Source: Podospora pseudocomata (Eukaryota; Ascomycota; Sordariomycetes; Sordariales; Podosporaceae). From it: a stretch of 64,000 bases of DNA. The notes under the pieces are model-generated. The model ran no database searches, was not told the origin of the DNA, and saw only the letters and a list, made by a program, of their open reading frames with translations. Location: NCBI RefSeq assembly GCF_035222375.1, contig NC_085887.1:37501-101500 (forward strand), written 5' to 3'. The translations under genes were made by a program, and so were the position numbers. Of this stretch, positions 20,691-30,759 are shown in pieces. The first letter of the stretch is position 1. The number at the start of each line of letters is the position of its first letter.

Positions 20691-22877
20691 ATGTTAGAAA
20701 GCGGCGGAAATTACGACGTTGCAGCCATGAGTGACATCCTGGATCACGGATTGGGCGAACAACTGGCAGCGGCCCTGCTCACTTGGGGTGGGGAACAGGA
20801 CCAGGAGGCGAGACGGCAACCGAGAACGCAACCAGATCATCATAACGAGCCCGGTGCTGATGCCCGCTCAGATTCCAGTTTTGACTCTGCCTCTGACTCT
20901 GGCTCTCTCACTCCTCTGACCCGTCATCATGTTTACTTCCGCAAACTGATGCGCTTCGCCGACGACAGCACCTGGAGCAAGACAGCCCTGGGCCCCCACA
21001 GGCGTGATATTGATGTCAACCTGGAGGACGGCAACGACCGTGACGACAACCTGGATGCTACCGATTCCGATAGCACCTTCACCACCCAACCAGCCAAGAG
21101 CACCAATATCTGTGCCCGTTATCGCCAGCACAGGGTAGAGACCATGGAGAACCCACCGCTGCCCCCACAGAACTGGGACAAGGAATTGCCGCCAACACCT
21201 TTCGATACAACCCCTACCTCATCATCATCACATCCCCAGATGTCTTGCAGGATATCAACCTTCCCGTTTTCGCATCCATGTGACATACCAGAGTTGATAC
21301 TTGATCCGGACGAGGACCATCTTCACACCGAACCCAGCCCGCTGCCATCCGGGCCCGTCACCCCCAGCGTGGTCAACGACATCTTCCAACCTCTTAGCCA
21401 GACTGCTTCCCCTGATCTCGAGTTTGGTCCCTTCACTCCACTCGCCCTCGAGGCGGATTTTCAGCACTCCATGGAACAGCAGCAGCAGTCCAGAAAGATG
21501 TCCATCAAGACCATGGTCTCGGACGTATCAGACGGTCTCGGTATTATTGAAGAAGAAGACGACGTCAACACCGACGGCGTGTCTATGCTCACTCCGACAG
21601 AGGCTTCTTTTGGTGGAGCCGCTGGCGGAGAATCCAGCATAGATCGGTTTGGGAGGGTAGATTCAAGGGCCTACCAACCCCAAGCATGGAGCATAAGTTC
21701 ATCGGCCGGTAGCACCGGGTCGAGCGAGTGGCGCCCCAGCATCAAGAGTTCACGAAAGTCGGTAACCCTCCTCTCGCGCATGCGCGGACGACACTCGGTA
21801 GTGCAGGAGGAGCCTTTGGAAAAACGGTCGCTGACTCCGTACGAGCTCAGTGCTCCAGCACCAAGACAGGACGACGACAACTGCGTCGACATGCCGCCCC
21901 CGCCGACTGGATCATCGCTGCCTACCATTCACAGTCGCACCGAGATCACCTCGACGACCAACCCTCGGTTCTTTGGCAGAATTCCGTGGTTGACAAGTGA
22001 TTCGCAGCCCGAGAAGCAGGGGACCGTGTTTGGTGTTGATTTGAATTCGAGCATCAAACTGGCACCCATGAAGATTCGGGTGTCACATCGGGGAAGGGGG
22101 TCATCGTACCGGACATATCCGCTAGGCGTTTACAAGTGCTGCGAGTTCATTCGCAAAGAGGGTACCTTATGTTTCCCACCTTTTGCGTTGCGAGGACTGA
22201 ATGACACTGACATTGGATGCTTTGCAGGCAACAAAGCCGGCAGAGCTTTTTGCTCTCCCGGCAACGCCTTCAACGTGGCACAGCTCAAAGAAATCTTCAA
22301 CACAGGACCGACTTACGGCGAGAATTTCCAGTTTGAAGGTACCGACTACACGGTCCACGATGCCGCGCGTTTGATTCTGTTATACCTTGAGGAACTGCCC
22401 AAACCTCTCATCACGTCATCAGTTGTAAGGTGTTGGGTGTTGCTGGCCCGCCAAGAGGGAGCCATCGAGCCGCCTTGTCCACGGGTCGAAACCGGACTCG
22501 ACTTTTGGACCGAAGCCCTCAGCCGTCTGCCAACCGCGTCCCGCAATCTCGTCAAGCACCTCCTCGCCATATTTGCCGAGGTCTTGCTGCAAACGACGGG
22601 AAACGTCACAGAGGCAGATTCACGGCATTTTGCTTCGGCAGTCTCGCGGGCACTGTTCCATCAGGACACCGACGCTAGTGTCGTGGCTGGTGGTGCTCCC
22701 ACAGCCAGCAAGAAGAAGACCAACAAAAGGAGCGTCCATCCGACGCTGGCTCTTGCTTTTTTGATTAAGAAGCGAGGAGAATATTCGGCGACGTTGGGCA
22801 AGGCTACAAATATGGGTACCAAGAGAGACACCCAGTTTTTGCCCACCACGAAGGAAATCATGCAATGGAAGGGATAG
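20691..22877 (+). CDS. RhoGAP-domain protein lacking the arginine finger
   Basis: Exons 20691-22161 and 22228-22877 encode 706 residues. The 66-bp intron is a multiple of three with no stop (ACTGACAT branch). The first about 400 residues are disordered, rich in Ser, Thr, Pro and acidic residues. The RhoGAP domain starts near VFGVDLNSSIKL (about 440) and continues through YPLGVYKCCEFIRKEG, VAQLKEIFNTGPTYGENF and DYTVHDAARLILLYLEELPKPLI to the helix ending LVKHLLAIFAEVLL. At the arginine-finger position (family GIFRxSG) this protein has AFCSPG, with Cys499 in place of Arg. It is probably a Rho-binding regulator or scaffold rather than an active GAP. The start at 20691 was chosen because upstream in-frame codons are simple repeat. 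Confidence 0.82.
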   Translation: MLESGGNYDVAAMSDILDHGLGEQLAAALLTWGGEQDQEARRQPRTQPDHHNEPGADARSDSSFDSASDSGSLTPLTRHHVYFRKLMRFADDSTWSKTALGPHRRDIDVNLEDGNDRDDNLDATDSDSTFTTQPAKSTNICARYRQHRVETMENPPLPPQNWDKELPPTPFDTTPTSSSSHPQMSCRISTFPFSHPCDIPELILDPDEDHLHTEPSPLPSGPVTPSVVNDIFQPLSQTASPDLEFGPFTPLALEADFQHSMEQQQQSRKMSIKTMVSDVSDGLGIIEEEDDVNTDGVSMLTPTEASFGGAAGGESSIDRFGRVDSRAYQPQAWSISSSAGSTGSSEWRPSIKSSRKSVTLLSRMRGRHSVVQEEPLEKRSLTPYELSAPAPRQDDDNCVDMPPPPTGSSLPTIHSRTEITSTTNPRFFGRIPWLTSDSQPEKQGTVFGVDLNSSIKLAPMKIRVSHRGRGSSYRTYPLGVYKCCEFIRKEGTLCFPPFALRGLNDTDIGCFAGNKAGRAFCSPGNAFNVAQLKEIFNTGPTYGENFQFEGTDYTVHDAARLILLYLEELPKPLITSSVVRCWVLLARQEGAIEPPCPRVETGLDFWTEALSRLPTASRNLVKHLLAIFAEVLLQTTGNVTEADSRHFASAVSRALFHQDTDASVVAGGAPTASKKKTNKRSVHPTLALAFLIKKRGEYSATLGKATNMGTKRDTQFLPTTKEIMQWKG

Positions 22878-24006
22878 AGGGAGATATAATGGCGTGTTCA
22901 AAAGCTACGGGGACACCGGTTCCAAGGTGGGCATCATGGCCTAGGTAGGTAGGATGTGGACGGACAGGAGATGTGAACGGAGAAACTGGCACGCGCGTTG
23001 GTTGAGATACCCCTTTTGCTTTCTTGCTCTTCTTGCCATTTTTACTGCATTTTAGTCTTTCAAGCGTCGGAGGGGTTTGCCTACACATCACATCTATCAT
23101 CATCTTCACACAATCATCATTTTTCGGCGTTTTTCTTTGTTATTTCCGGGAATGGATGAGCCCAATGTACACCTGGATTCTACATGTCGAAGCGGATAGT
23201 CATTTATTACTGTTGGTACCTATAGTCTGGGTTGAAAAAGGGTCAAGTAATCGGATGGAAGAAGGTTGACTGGGGAATTGTCACGATATTAAAATATCAT
23301 CTAATGCTGCTGTCCATTATTCTCTGGTTTTTCTGATCAAGCTTGTGACAAGAATATGCTGTTAGTTTGCCATTTATATGAACGTGAAAGCGAGATTTCA
23401 TAGAAGGTCGCCGGCAAATCTGATCTACCATGCCTCTCATCAACGGCATTTAGTTCTGTTGTCGATCAACTTGGGGTACATGGCCCAGCTCTATATGACC
23501 TGCATTGTATGGTTATGCATGAAATAAACATGGAGCTATCCCAGAAAAGGACAACTTTCGATGGTGGCATAAGAATTCAAGAAGCTAGCAAAAATGGACA
23601 CGACTGAGGTCAAAAGAGTACAGCGGGAGCAAAACGGGGGAACACTCGGTTTCCTCAGTGTTGTTTTTCTAGAGGATTAATTGCTCTTGACCGTCCGTCC
23701 GGGCGTGCTATTCAAAACGGGGGCTGCCAACACTCCATTTTGATCCATTCAATTACACATATGCTTGGGTGAAAGACAGTGCCATTTACCTCAGGAAGGA
23801 ACAAGGCTACCGAGCATTGGGATTTTCAATCCACTATCTATTAATAGTTGGTAAGCAAACCTGGTGAACAGCATAAGACACGCCTCCTCTCGGTGTGGTC
23901 CACGGCCTCCAACATTGAACCACACCATTAGGTTTACGCTCTTACACTGTCACGGCTTTATATTCCGCAGGTCATACACCATAAATGCCAAGAAAAACAA
24001 CTAATT
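22878..24006. other. Gene-poor intergenic stretch
   Basis: No open frame with a domain was found. The 5' part is the 3' flank of the RhoGAP-like gene and the rest looks non-coding. Confidence 0.5.
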
Positions 24007-24082
24007 CTACCATGAGAGATAGAAGCCCCGAAAAAAAAATGTGATAGCTCACCAGTCAACACCCCCTAGAAAGGTGACTTAC

Positions 24083-24340
24083 CCGCAGTAAAGCTATTCT
24101 TCTCTATTTTTACATTGGTGATTCGACCGCGTCGTTGATACTACATAACCAGCTAGTTAGTATCGAGCAACGGAATCGTAGGGTCTGTAGCAAATTGTTC
24201 AAGTACCTGTAGGTCCCAAGTTTTGCCTGATGATCTGAAGTTAGCTACGCAGTTCTGTTGAAACGGGAACGTCTCGAAACGGAGAAAACAGAGGGATCGG
24301 AGGTGCTTACTGAGGTTGAGCCATTTTGAGTTGTTGACAT
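24083..24340 (-). other. Candidate short spliced gene or spliced non-coding RNA
   Basis: Three well-formed introns lie in a row on the minus strand: 24235-24310 (GTAAGC...TTCAG, GCTAAC branch), 24141-24206 (GTACTT...TGTAG, perfect TACTAAC branch) and 24007-24082 (GTAAGT...GGTAG, TTGAC branch). The implied exons are 24311-24340, 24207-24234 and 24083-24140, plus a downstream exon starting at 24006. From an ATG at 24340 the spliced frame encodes about 34 residues and stops in exon 3. No homologous family is recognised. A spliced long non-coding RNA or an intron-encoded small RNA host is equally possible. Confidence 0.4.
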
Positions 24341-25232
24341 ATGCTCCAGAAAAGGTGATTATATGGGCAGGTGGGCTTGGGAAGGGGAGACCTGCTTGGT
24401 GATGTTGTCGTTAGCGGCGAGGTGTGGGAGGTATTTGGATAGCAGCTTCACTGTTATGCTGGGCAGAAACTCGACTGATGAGAGCATGTCCAGCAGATAG
24501 CCGTAGCATAAATCGATAACAGTAAACGATTTTTTTTTTTGGCACGGATAGATATGTCTGATAGCTATTGTGCTGCTGTGTTACCTCCGAATTCTCCGAG
24601 TGACTCTACATTTCAACTCTCGTATAGGCAGTGGGTGAACATCACTACGTATTGGTGGTATAAGTTTCAAACTTACTTGCTGCTTTTGTAACAAAACATA
24701 GCGTAAACTAGACAGTAGAGGTGATCAGAACGTAAGAACAAAGGCCAAAAAAAGTCTATACAGGCTGTTCATGCTGGCATTACAACTTTGTTACACATGT
24801 AGCTAGCCGGTACTTGTTGTTGACACAGGAGGAGGAGTCATAAAGGGGCTGGCAATGCCATCAGAGCCATCCAAGATGGGGCTCTAGCCAACCTGCATTG
24901 CACAGGCTTCTTCCAGGCACCCATGTTCAACAAGTGCTAGGACTCAACATCTTCCAGGCTTAATAAATGGATGCATATGTTCTAGAAACATCTATCGGTC
25001 ATCATGGCTCATGCCCGTCTCTGATTCGATGGGGCCGGACATGTTCGGACTCGTAGGACTATCGACCATCATGGTAGTGTAACCCCGGCAAAGCGCCGGG
25101 TCCGAACTTGCAGGTATGACACTTATCACCATCTGAATGGAGGCTCAACGGCTCCACGTTGAGTATATATATCTATATGGCAAACTCAGCTCAAACCCGT
25201 CTCACACAACTTACAACATCCCTCGTTTAAAC
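24341..25232. other. Intergenic region with promoter of the GFA-domain gene
   Basis: No gene is supported. A TATA-like run (TATATATATC) at about 25164-25173 precedes the next start by about 65 bp. Confidence 0.5.
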
Positions 25233-25724
25233 ATGTCCAACGCTGTCGAAACCGAAAGAACCCTTTACAGGGGCTCATGTCACTGCGGCTTTGCCAAGTA
25301 CACCGTCCGGCTAGACTTCACCAAACCACCTCCGTCTCTCCATGGAGCAAACGCCACCAGATGCAACTGTCGCGTCTGCCTCAAAATGGGCACCATGCTC
25401 ACAGACCCCGGAGACGACGGGTCGTCGACATTTACCCTCCTGACACCAGCAGAGAAAGATCTCGGCATGTATGCATTCGACACAGAGCGGGTGAGGTGGT
25501 TCTTCTGCCCCAAGTGCAGCATCACTCTCTACAACAGGGTGCATGGGGTGTTTGAGGGGGTCGAGGTGCGCACGTTTAGGGTAAATGTGCTGACGCTGGA
25601 TGAGAGGGCGGATGGGTCGCCGATGGAAGATCTGAAGAATCTCAAGATCAAGTACTGGGATTTCAAGGGAGTAGAGTTGCCCAAAGCGCCTCTTGATGAA
25701 CCTGTCAATGGAGGAGTGTGGTGA
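25233..25724 (+). CDS. GFA/CENP-V domain protein (Mss4-like zinc fold)
   Basis: A single exon encodes 163 residues if it starts at the ATG at 25233. An upstream in-frame ATG at 25137 lies before the TATA-like run and is unlikely. Zinc-binding cysteines follow the GFA pattern: GSCHCG near residue 15, TRCNCRVCLKMG near 48, and FFCPKCSITLYNR near 93. The family name derives from glutathione-dependent formaldehyde-activating enzyme, but most fungal members have no proven substrate. The C-terminal segment (LKIKYWDFKGVELP) is typical of fungal members. It is a small cytosolic protein. Confidence 0.85.
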   Translation: MSNAVETERTLYRGSCHCGFAKYTVRLDFTKPPPSLHGANATRCNCRVCLKMGTMLTDPGDDGSSTFTLLTPAEKDLGMYAFDTERVRWFFCPKCSITLYNRVHGVFEGVEVRTFRVNVLTLDERADGSPMEDLKNLKIKYWDFKGVELPKAPLDEPVNGGVW

Positions 25725-25918
25725 GGGTTGGGGCACTGTGTACCCGCAGCTTACCTAGTTAGAAATGATTGGCCAATGATGCCAAGCTGACTCCACACTT
25801 CCCGCTCGATGTGCGCGGGGCAAGCAAGCTGCGCCCTGTGATGTTGGGACCTAATTATTTTTGGGGAGCTGGTGTCCTGACTCCTCTGCCGAATCCCTAG
25901 CCCAGCAAGTAATCGACC

Positions 25919-27418
25919 ATGGCCAAGAGCGCGAACAAGGCAAAGAAGAGAAAGCAGAATGCCCAGGCCGAGGGGCCGAACAAGGCCGCAAAGACAGCGG
26001 CAGTAGCGGCGGCGACAGCCTGGACAACACCCCCCGACAGCGACGGCGACGGCCCATCTCCCGGCTCGGCGCTCGAGCCCAGGACCTTGCAGACAGTCAT
26101 CTCGCACGAGGAACTCGATATGGCCATCGACACCCTCAAGACGATTGCCCAGTACCCGAACCTGATCAAGTCCAAGCAATGCAAGGACCTGCGTGTCGCC
26201 GTCTACGATTTCCGCCAGGCCTCTGCCATCGATGCTGGAGCGAACGCCAGCCTGACGGCCCGCATCACAGCAGCCCTCGCCGATGAGCGATACACAAATG
26301 TGAGGATCCTGCTTGCCGAGATGAGAATCCGGGAGCAAGAGCCAAAGCTTGGTGCCCTATGTCGATGGGTGCGAGATCTGGACATCATCAGCGGCCTGTC
26401 TACGATACCCGGTGGTGGCGATGGCACGGCTATCCGGCGCAGCGAACGGGACGAGCAACGCCTGCGGGTTATCGACGCCATCCTCCGTGTCACCGGTCCC
26501 GTCGATACCAATCCAAACGCCGTGCCAATCTCGTGCAACCCGGGCATTGCTCTCCAAGAGATCTGGGACCTCCGCCCCTCCACACCCTCGGAACAGGTAT
26601 ACGCCTCGGTGCTGGACAAAACAATCTTCGAGTCGGCGCCGCCTACATTGGCCACCGGTCTCCGGGTCATTGAGACAACACCAGGTCCCCTTCGCAAGCC
26701 TCCCAATCACCATGATGCCTTGCTCTACACCACAGCTCCGAACACCATACCTCTTGCCACCGAACGGGCCCCTGCCACATACCAACCTCACCCAGTTGTC
26801 CCTGGTCTTGGTGTAATTCGAAACGTCCTTTCTCCCGAAGAATGCAAGGCCATAATCGCGGCTGGTGAGACGGTCAACTTTCTCCCCGATGCCCCGATGC
26901 GGGAAGACGGTGATGTGAGCATTCTGGCGCACAACTTCTACTGGGTTGCAGACAAACTTTTCCACGACACTCTCTGGTCACGCGTGGCGCCCCATGTTCC
27001 GGCCTCGGTGAACGGACGCCTAGCACGTGGGCTCAACCGTCGTTTCCGAGTGTATCGCTACGTCCCAGGCGCCGAGTATCGCGCGCACATTGATGGCGCT
27101 TGGCCTCCTTCCGATGTCCTCCCCGACGACACCTACGTCTATGATGCCTCGCCCCCCGGAAAGAAACAAAGCTCGCTGTTTACCTTCTTGATATACCTGA
27201 ACGACGAGTTCGAGGGCGGAGAAACTACCTACTTTGTGCCGGCAGCGCGAGAGGGCGTGCTCAATGCCTACCCCATCCGGCCCGTGATGGGCAATGTTGC
27301 CTTGTTTCCTCACGGAGATCCCAGAGGAGCGTTGCTACATGAGGGAACTGGAGTGAGGAAGGGGGCCAAGTACGTGATCCGGACAGAGGTGGAATACGAT
27401 GTTGAGCCCAGCGAGTAA
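25919..27418 (+). CDS. 2-oxoglutarate/Fe(II) dioxygenase, prolyl-4-hydroxylase-like
   Basis: A single exon encodes 499 residues. The first 45 residues are Lys/Ala-rich, with a KKRKQ stretch that could be a nuclear signal. The middle is helical. The C-terminal catalytic domain (about 300-499) shows FRVYRYVPGAEYRAHIDGAW with iron ligands H390 and D392. LFTFLIYLNDEFEGGETTYF and GNVALFPHG follow, then the distal His near 474 in LLHEGTG and a 2-oxoglutarate-binding Arg in KYVIRTE. This is the P4H fold. The substrate could be a protein prolyl residue or a small molecule. There is no signal peptide, so it is probably cytosolic or nuclear. Confidence 0.88.
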   Translation: MAKSANKAKKRKQNAQAEGPNKAAKTAAVAAATAWTTPPDSDGDGPSPGSALEPRTLQTVISHEELDMAIDTLKTIAQYPNLIKSKQCKDLRVAVYDFRQASAIDAGANASLTARITAALADERYTNVRILLAEMRIREQEPKLGALCRWVRDLDIISGLSTIPGGGDGTAIRRSERDEQRLRVIDAILRVTGPVDTNPNAVPISCNPGIALQEIWDLRPSTPSEQVYASVLDKTIFESAPPTLATGLRVIETTPGPLRKPPNHHDALLYTTAPNTIPLATERAPATYQPHPVVPGLGVIRNVLSPEECKAIIAAGETVNFLPDAPMREDGDVSILAHNFYWVADKLFHDTLWSRVAPHVPASVNGRLARGLNRRFRVYRYVPGAEYRAHIDGAWPPSDVLPDDTYVYDASPPGKKQSSLFTFLIYLNDEFEGGETTYFVPAAREGVLNAYPIRPVMGNVALFPHGDPRGALLHEGTGVRKGAKYVIRTEVEYDVEPSE

Positions 27419-28084
27419 AGCAGGAGGTGAGTATCGGAGGGCCAGCATGCGCTCCGGACTCGAACACGAACGACAAAAACGACTGGCCTGGAGCACACTT
27501 CGCTTCAGCGTCCGCATCTTCAAACTTGGTGCGCATTGCCCACGTTGGTTTTAACCGCCTTGCACGCCTTGCCCATCTGCCACGATACGCAGCTTGACTG
27601 GACTGGTGCAGGAGGCTGCTCGCTGATTGGGCCAAGAGAGCGGCGTTATGGATTGTCGTGGCGGCCGTCCTGACGGTCGTACCTGCCAAGCCTAACATGA
27701 GTTGGGCACCAGAATGGAGACATGGAACGCGCAAGCTGGCGGAGCCGGCTTGTTCAATGCCGAACAGCGTTTTCACTCGGTCTTGCTGGCAAGGGTTTGA
27801 GCCTGTATGGTAACTGGCGGTCGATGAGAATGCTTGTCAAGCGTATAGATGTGCAGCTTGAAAGCCTTGATAGCCCAAGAGAGACCCAAACAAACAACAA
27901 GGGCTGCTGGCTGCCCAAGTGGCATGCTTCAGTTTGACTCCATCAACTACTTATAGCTTTTGCATCCGAGTACATACATTGCACCGTTTTGGAGTTTTGG
28001 GGGGCATCTCCACCTCAAACATACATGCTTGTTGTGACGTCTCGAGGTGTTAGCACCCTCGCCGCGGTCTCCAACACCGCCATC
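27419..28084. other. Intergenic region
   Basis: No gene is supported. Frames on both strands are shadows with no domain or splice logic. Confidence 0.5.
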
Positions 28085-29892
28085 ATGTCTACCTCTACGG
28101 TCGAGAAACGATATCTACATAGCACGAGCTACAGCGAAGCTGTAGTGTCGGACAACTACTCATTCTCGTATGTGCCACTATTTGCTCCATTCCTCCCAGC
28201 CAAGGTTCAGATCTAACACGAACCAGGCCATTCAGCAGCCCCCTCACCAGCCTGAAGTTTCGAAACGGCATGTGCTTGACTGCACATCGAGAGTTCCTCA
28301 TCCAGAGCCCCAAGCTGGTCTCACTCATCACTCGTCACGATTCCTTCCCCGAAACCATCAGCCTTCCAGAGGTTTCTTACGCTGCTGGCCAGATCCTGGT
28401 TGCCCACCTCTACAGCGGCCGCTGGACGGAGCTGGCATGGTTCGGGCCTGATGGCGGCGGCCTCGAAGATATTGCCAGATTGGAAACAGCCCTCGAGGTC
28501 TACCTGGCCGCCAGGAAATACGAACTCTGCAGTCTCGAGGCTCTCGCTCAGATCCACATTGAGCAAGACGCAGCCAGGCTGGACATTTTTACTGTCATCG
28601 ATGTCGCCAAGAGAGTGTATCCCGTGCCTGACAGCAACGACACTTGGTTCCAGCAGCATATCAAATCCCGCATCAAGGCCGATTTTGACAAGCCGGACGC
28701 TGCTCTGCTGGCCAGGCTGGATACCAACTTTGCTGATGAGTCCTCTATCATCAAGCTGGTCTTGAAAGGCATGCTCGAGGCCTATCGGGACAAGACTGAG
28801 GCTCTGGCCCAACAGGCTGCAGCGTTGAAGAGACCTTGCACACCATCTAGTGACGGGTCTTTTGAGGAGGTTGAGTGCCCATCGCTGCGGACTGTGGTTG
28901 AGGATAAAGCTGTTGTCTGTAGCAAGGAGGACAGCCAAACCACATCTGCCCCCACGGCACCGCCTGCTTTGCTACCTACCGAGGTGGCCGTCGAGGTCTC
29001 AACAACACATGCCAATCCACTGCTCGATAAGTCGGTTTACGAGATTGCACCTGAGGCATTACATGCGACTGAAGAGCCGACAGTGCCGAATGTTACTCCC
29101 GTGCCTGAGCCAGAGCTTCAGGCGCAAGTATCGGACCACAACGGCAACAGCAGCGGCGCCACGACAACAAGGATCAAACTGAAGAAGTGCAAACACAAGT
29201 CGACCAAGGCGCGCTGGGAGTGCAAGGCGTGCGGAAGGTGCACCAGACCCTCATGTGTGTCATGCAAGTGCAGGATGTGCACGGTCAAATGTCGTGAGGA
29301 AAACCATCGAGCTGTTTCTGACCCAGTGGTTGAAGAGAAGGTTTCACCTGAGGTGGTGCCTGAGGTCGTTGTGGCAGAGCCCGCTCCAGTCCAGGCGGAG
29401 GATGATGGCTGGGATTTTGCGGGCACAAGTAGTAAGACCTTTGCGAGGAATGCCCAGATCGATGCGGCGGCGGCGGCGGCGGTGGTGGTGGTGGCGGAAC
29501 CAGAGCCCGAACCGACGCCTGTGCCAGAACCACAGTCCATTGTCGAAGATATTCCGCGAGACTCTTTTGATATCGCCAATAACGACAGGAAAAAGGAGGC
29601 GAAGAAGGGGAAGCAGAAGGCTGTGGTTCGCCCAGAGACTGAACCCGTGATGCGGGAGATTGAGCCAATCCCCCTGATGGAACCGGCTGCAGGACCAAAA
29701 TCGAAGCCATCGATGGAGGACAACCCCTGGGCGTTTCCATCGACAAAGTTCACGAAAAAGAAGGCAAAGGCCGTCGTCGGCACTGGATCGGAACCTGTAA
29801 GTGAGACCGGGAATGCCCAGCTCATCGCCGAGATTGAGCGTGGTTTTCCTCAGGGTGGGTGGGACTTTTGGGGAACGTCAAAAAAGCGATAG
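28085..29892 (+). CDS. BTB/POZ-domain protein with Cys-rich region and W-x-F tail motifs
   Basis: Exons 28085-28167 and 28227-29892 encode 582 residues. The 59-bp intron joins DNYSFS to PFSSPLTSLKFRNG. The N-terminal domain (about 30-175) follows the fungal BTB pattern: SPLTSLKF...LTAHREFLIQSPKLVSLI, SLPEVS, VAHLYSGRW and LAARKYELCSLEALA. Residues about 346-390 are Cys-rich with ten cysteines (WECKACGRCTRPSC, CKCRMCTVKC), a possible zinc-binding module. The tail carries three similar short motifs: GWDFAGTSS (about 422), NPWAFPST (about 525) and GGWDFWGTSKKR at the very end. An Ala/Val/Glu/Pro-rich linker lies between. The likely role is protein-protein assembly. No specific pathway is shown. 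Confidence 0.72.
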
Positions 29893-29946
29893 GTTAGCTT
29901 CTAATATGTGATGTGATAGCAGGTGGTTAGATTGTCATTGATCTTC

Positions 29947-30435
29947 TCAAGTATTATAGTTCGTTTCCAGTTCCCTCCTCGCCATGTTCACTTCTCGATA
30001 ATCCCTCCCCTTAGAAAATCCATCCAACGTCGCAAAGAACAGCGTCGAAACAATCCCCACCACCGACACAGCACTGCTGCACAGTATACTCATTTCTCGG
30101 GTGTGATTTGAGAAACAGCGCGAGCAACGTATTCCACAGCATCACAACCCCCACCACTACCGCGATCCCAACACCTTTCTTGCAAAGCCCCACGACAGCG
30201 ACGATGTATTTTCTTGCTGTCCCCTCTTTTCGGGTGACACCCTCTTCCTCTTCCACCGCCATCCTTCTCTCCCCCTCTGTCAGAACCACACCTCGGTCTC
30301 CCCGGCAGAGTAATAATCCCATCAATAATTGAACAACCACCTCCACCCCCGCAGCCCATGACGTCCGTCCATACTGCTGTAAATCCCACTCTGTGGGCGC
30401 GGGCCGAAGCCATCGTCAGCCATTTTGTGACGCTC
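29947..30435 (-). pseudogene. Relic of an allantoate-permease-type MFS transporter
   Basis: Minus-strand fragments match the Dal5-like MFS pattern in three different frames. First (30423 downward) is SGIYSSMDGRHGLRGWRWLF followed, one base out of frame, by IIDGIITLP. Next is a loop with LTEGERRMAVE. Last is YTVQQ, then out of frame VSVVGIVSTLFFATLDGFSK to a stop at 29947. The upstream transmembrane helices 1-4 and the C-terminal half are missing. At least two frameshifts and large deletions are visible, so it is not functional. It is a host gene relic, placed just upstream of the tRNA-Gln on the genomic map. Confidence 0.65.
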
Positions 30436-30527
30436 GAGACTGGGAGGTCGAGCAGGGATGGAAAAAAATGAAGCTCCACAGCAGAGAGGGTTGGTTGTTC
30501 TGGGAAAAATGCAAATGCAAAAGTGAA

Positions 30528-30611
30528 GGTCGTGCCCGGAATCGAACCGGGGTTGCCGGAATTGTCCGATGCTATCAGAATCCGGAGTGATAACCGCTAC
30601 ACTACACAACC
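30528..30611 (-). tRNA. tRNA-Gln (anticodon CUG) with a 13-nt intron
   Basis: The minus strand folds as a full cloverleaf. The acceptor stem pairs GGTTGTG with CACGACC, and the D arm closes GTG/CAC. The anticodon stem pairs CCGGA with TCCGG around loop TTCTGA-T, and the T arm contains GGTTCGATTCC. The anticodon CTG is followed by A and then an insertion, TAGCATCGGACAA, at the canonical intron position one base 3' of the anticodon. The encoded mature length is about 71 nt before CCA addition. Confidence 0.93.
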
Positions 30612-30759
30612 GACGGTTGTATCTGTCCAGTCCAGAAGGAATGTGACCCTTTGCTGTCCACACTAAACAATTGTCATGCATGTTTTCTGGATCGCCACTT
30701 CGACATTGAAGAAGCCGCAACGATTACTCTTTACCTAACATATCACTACCTGGTATCCT

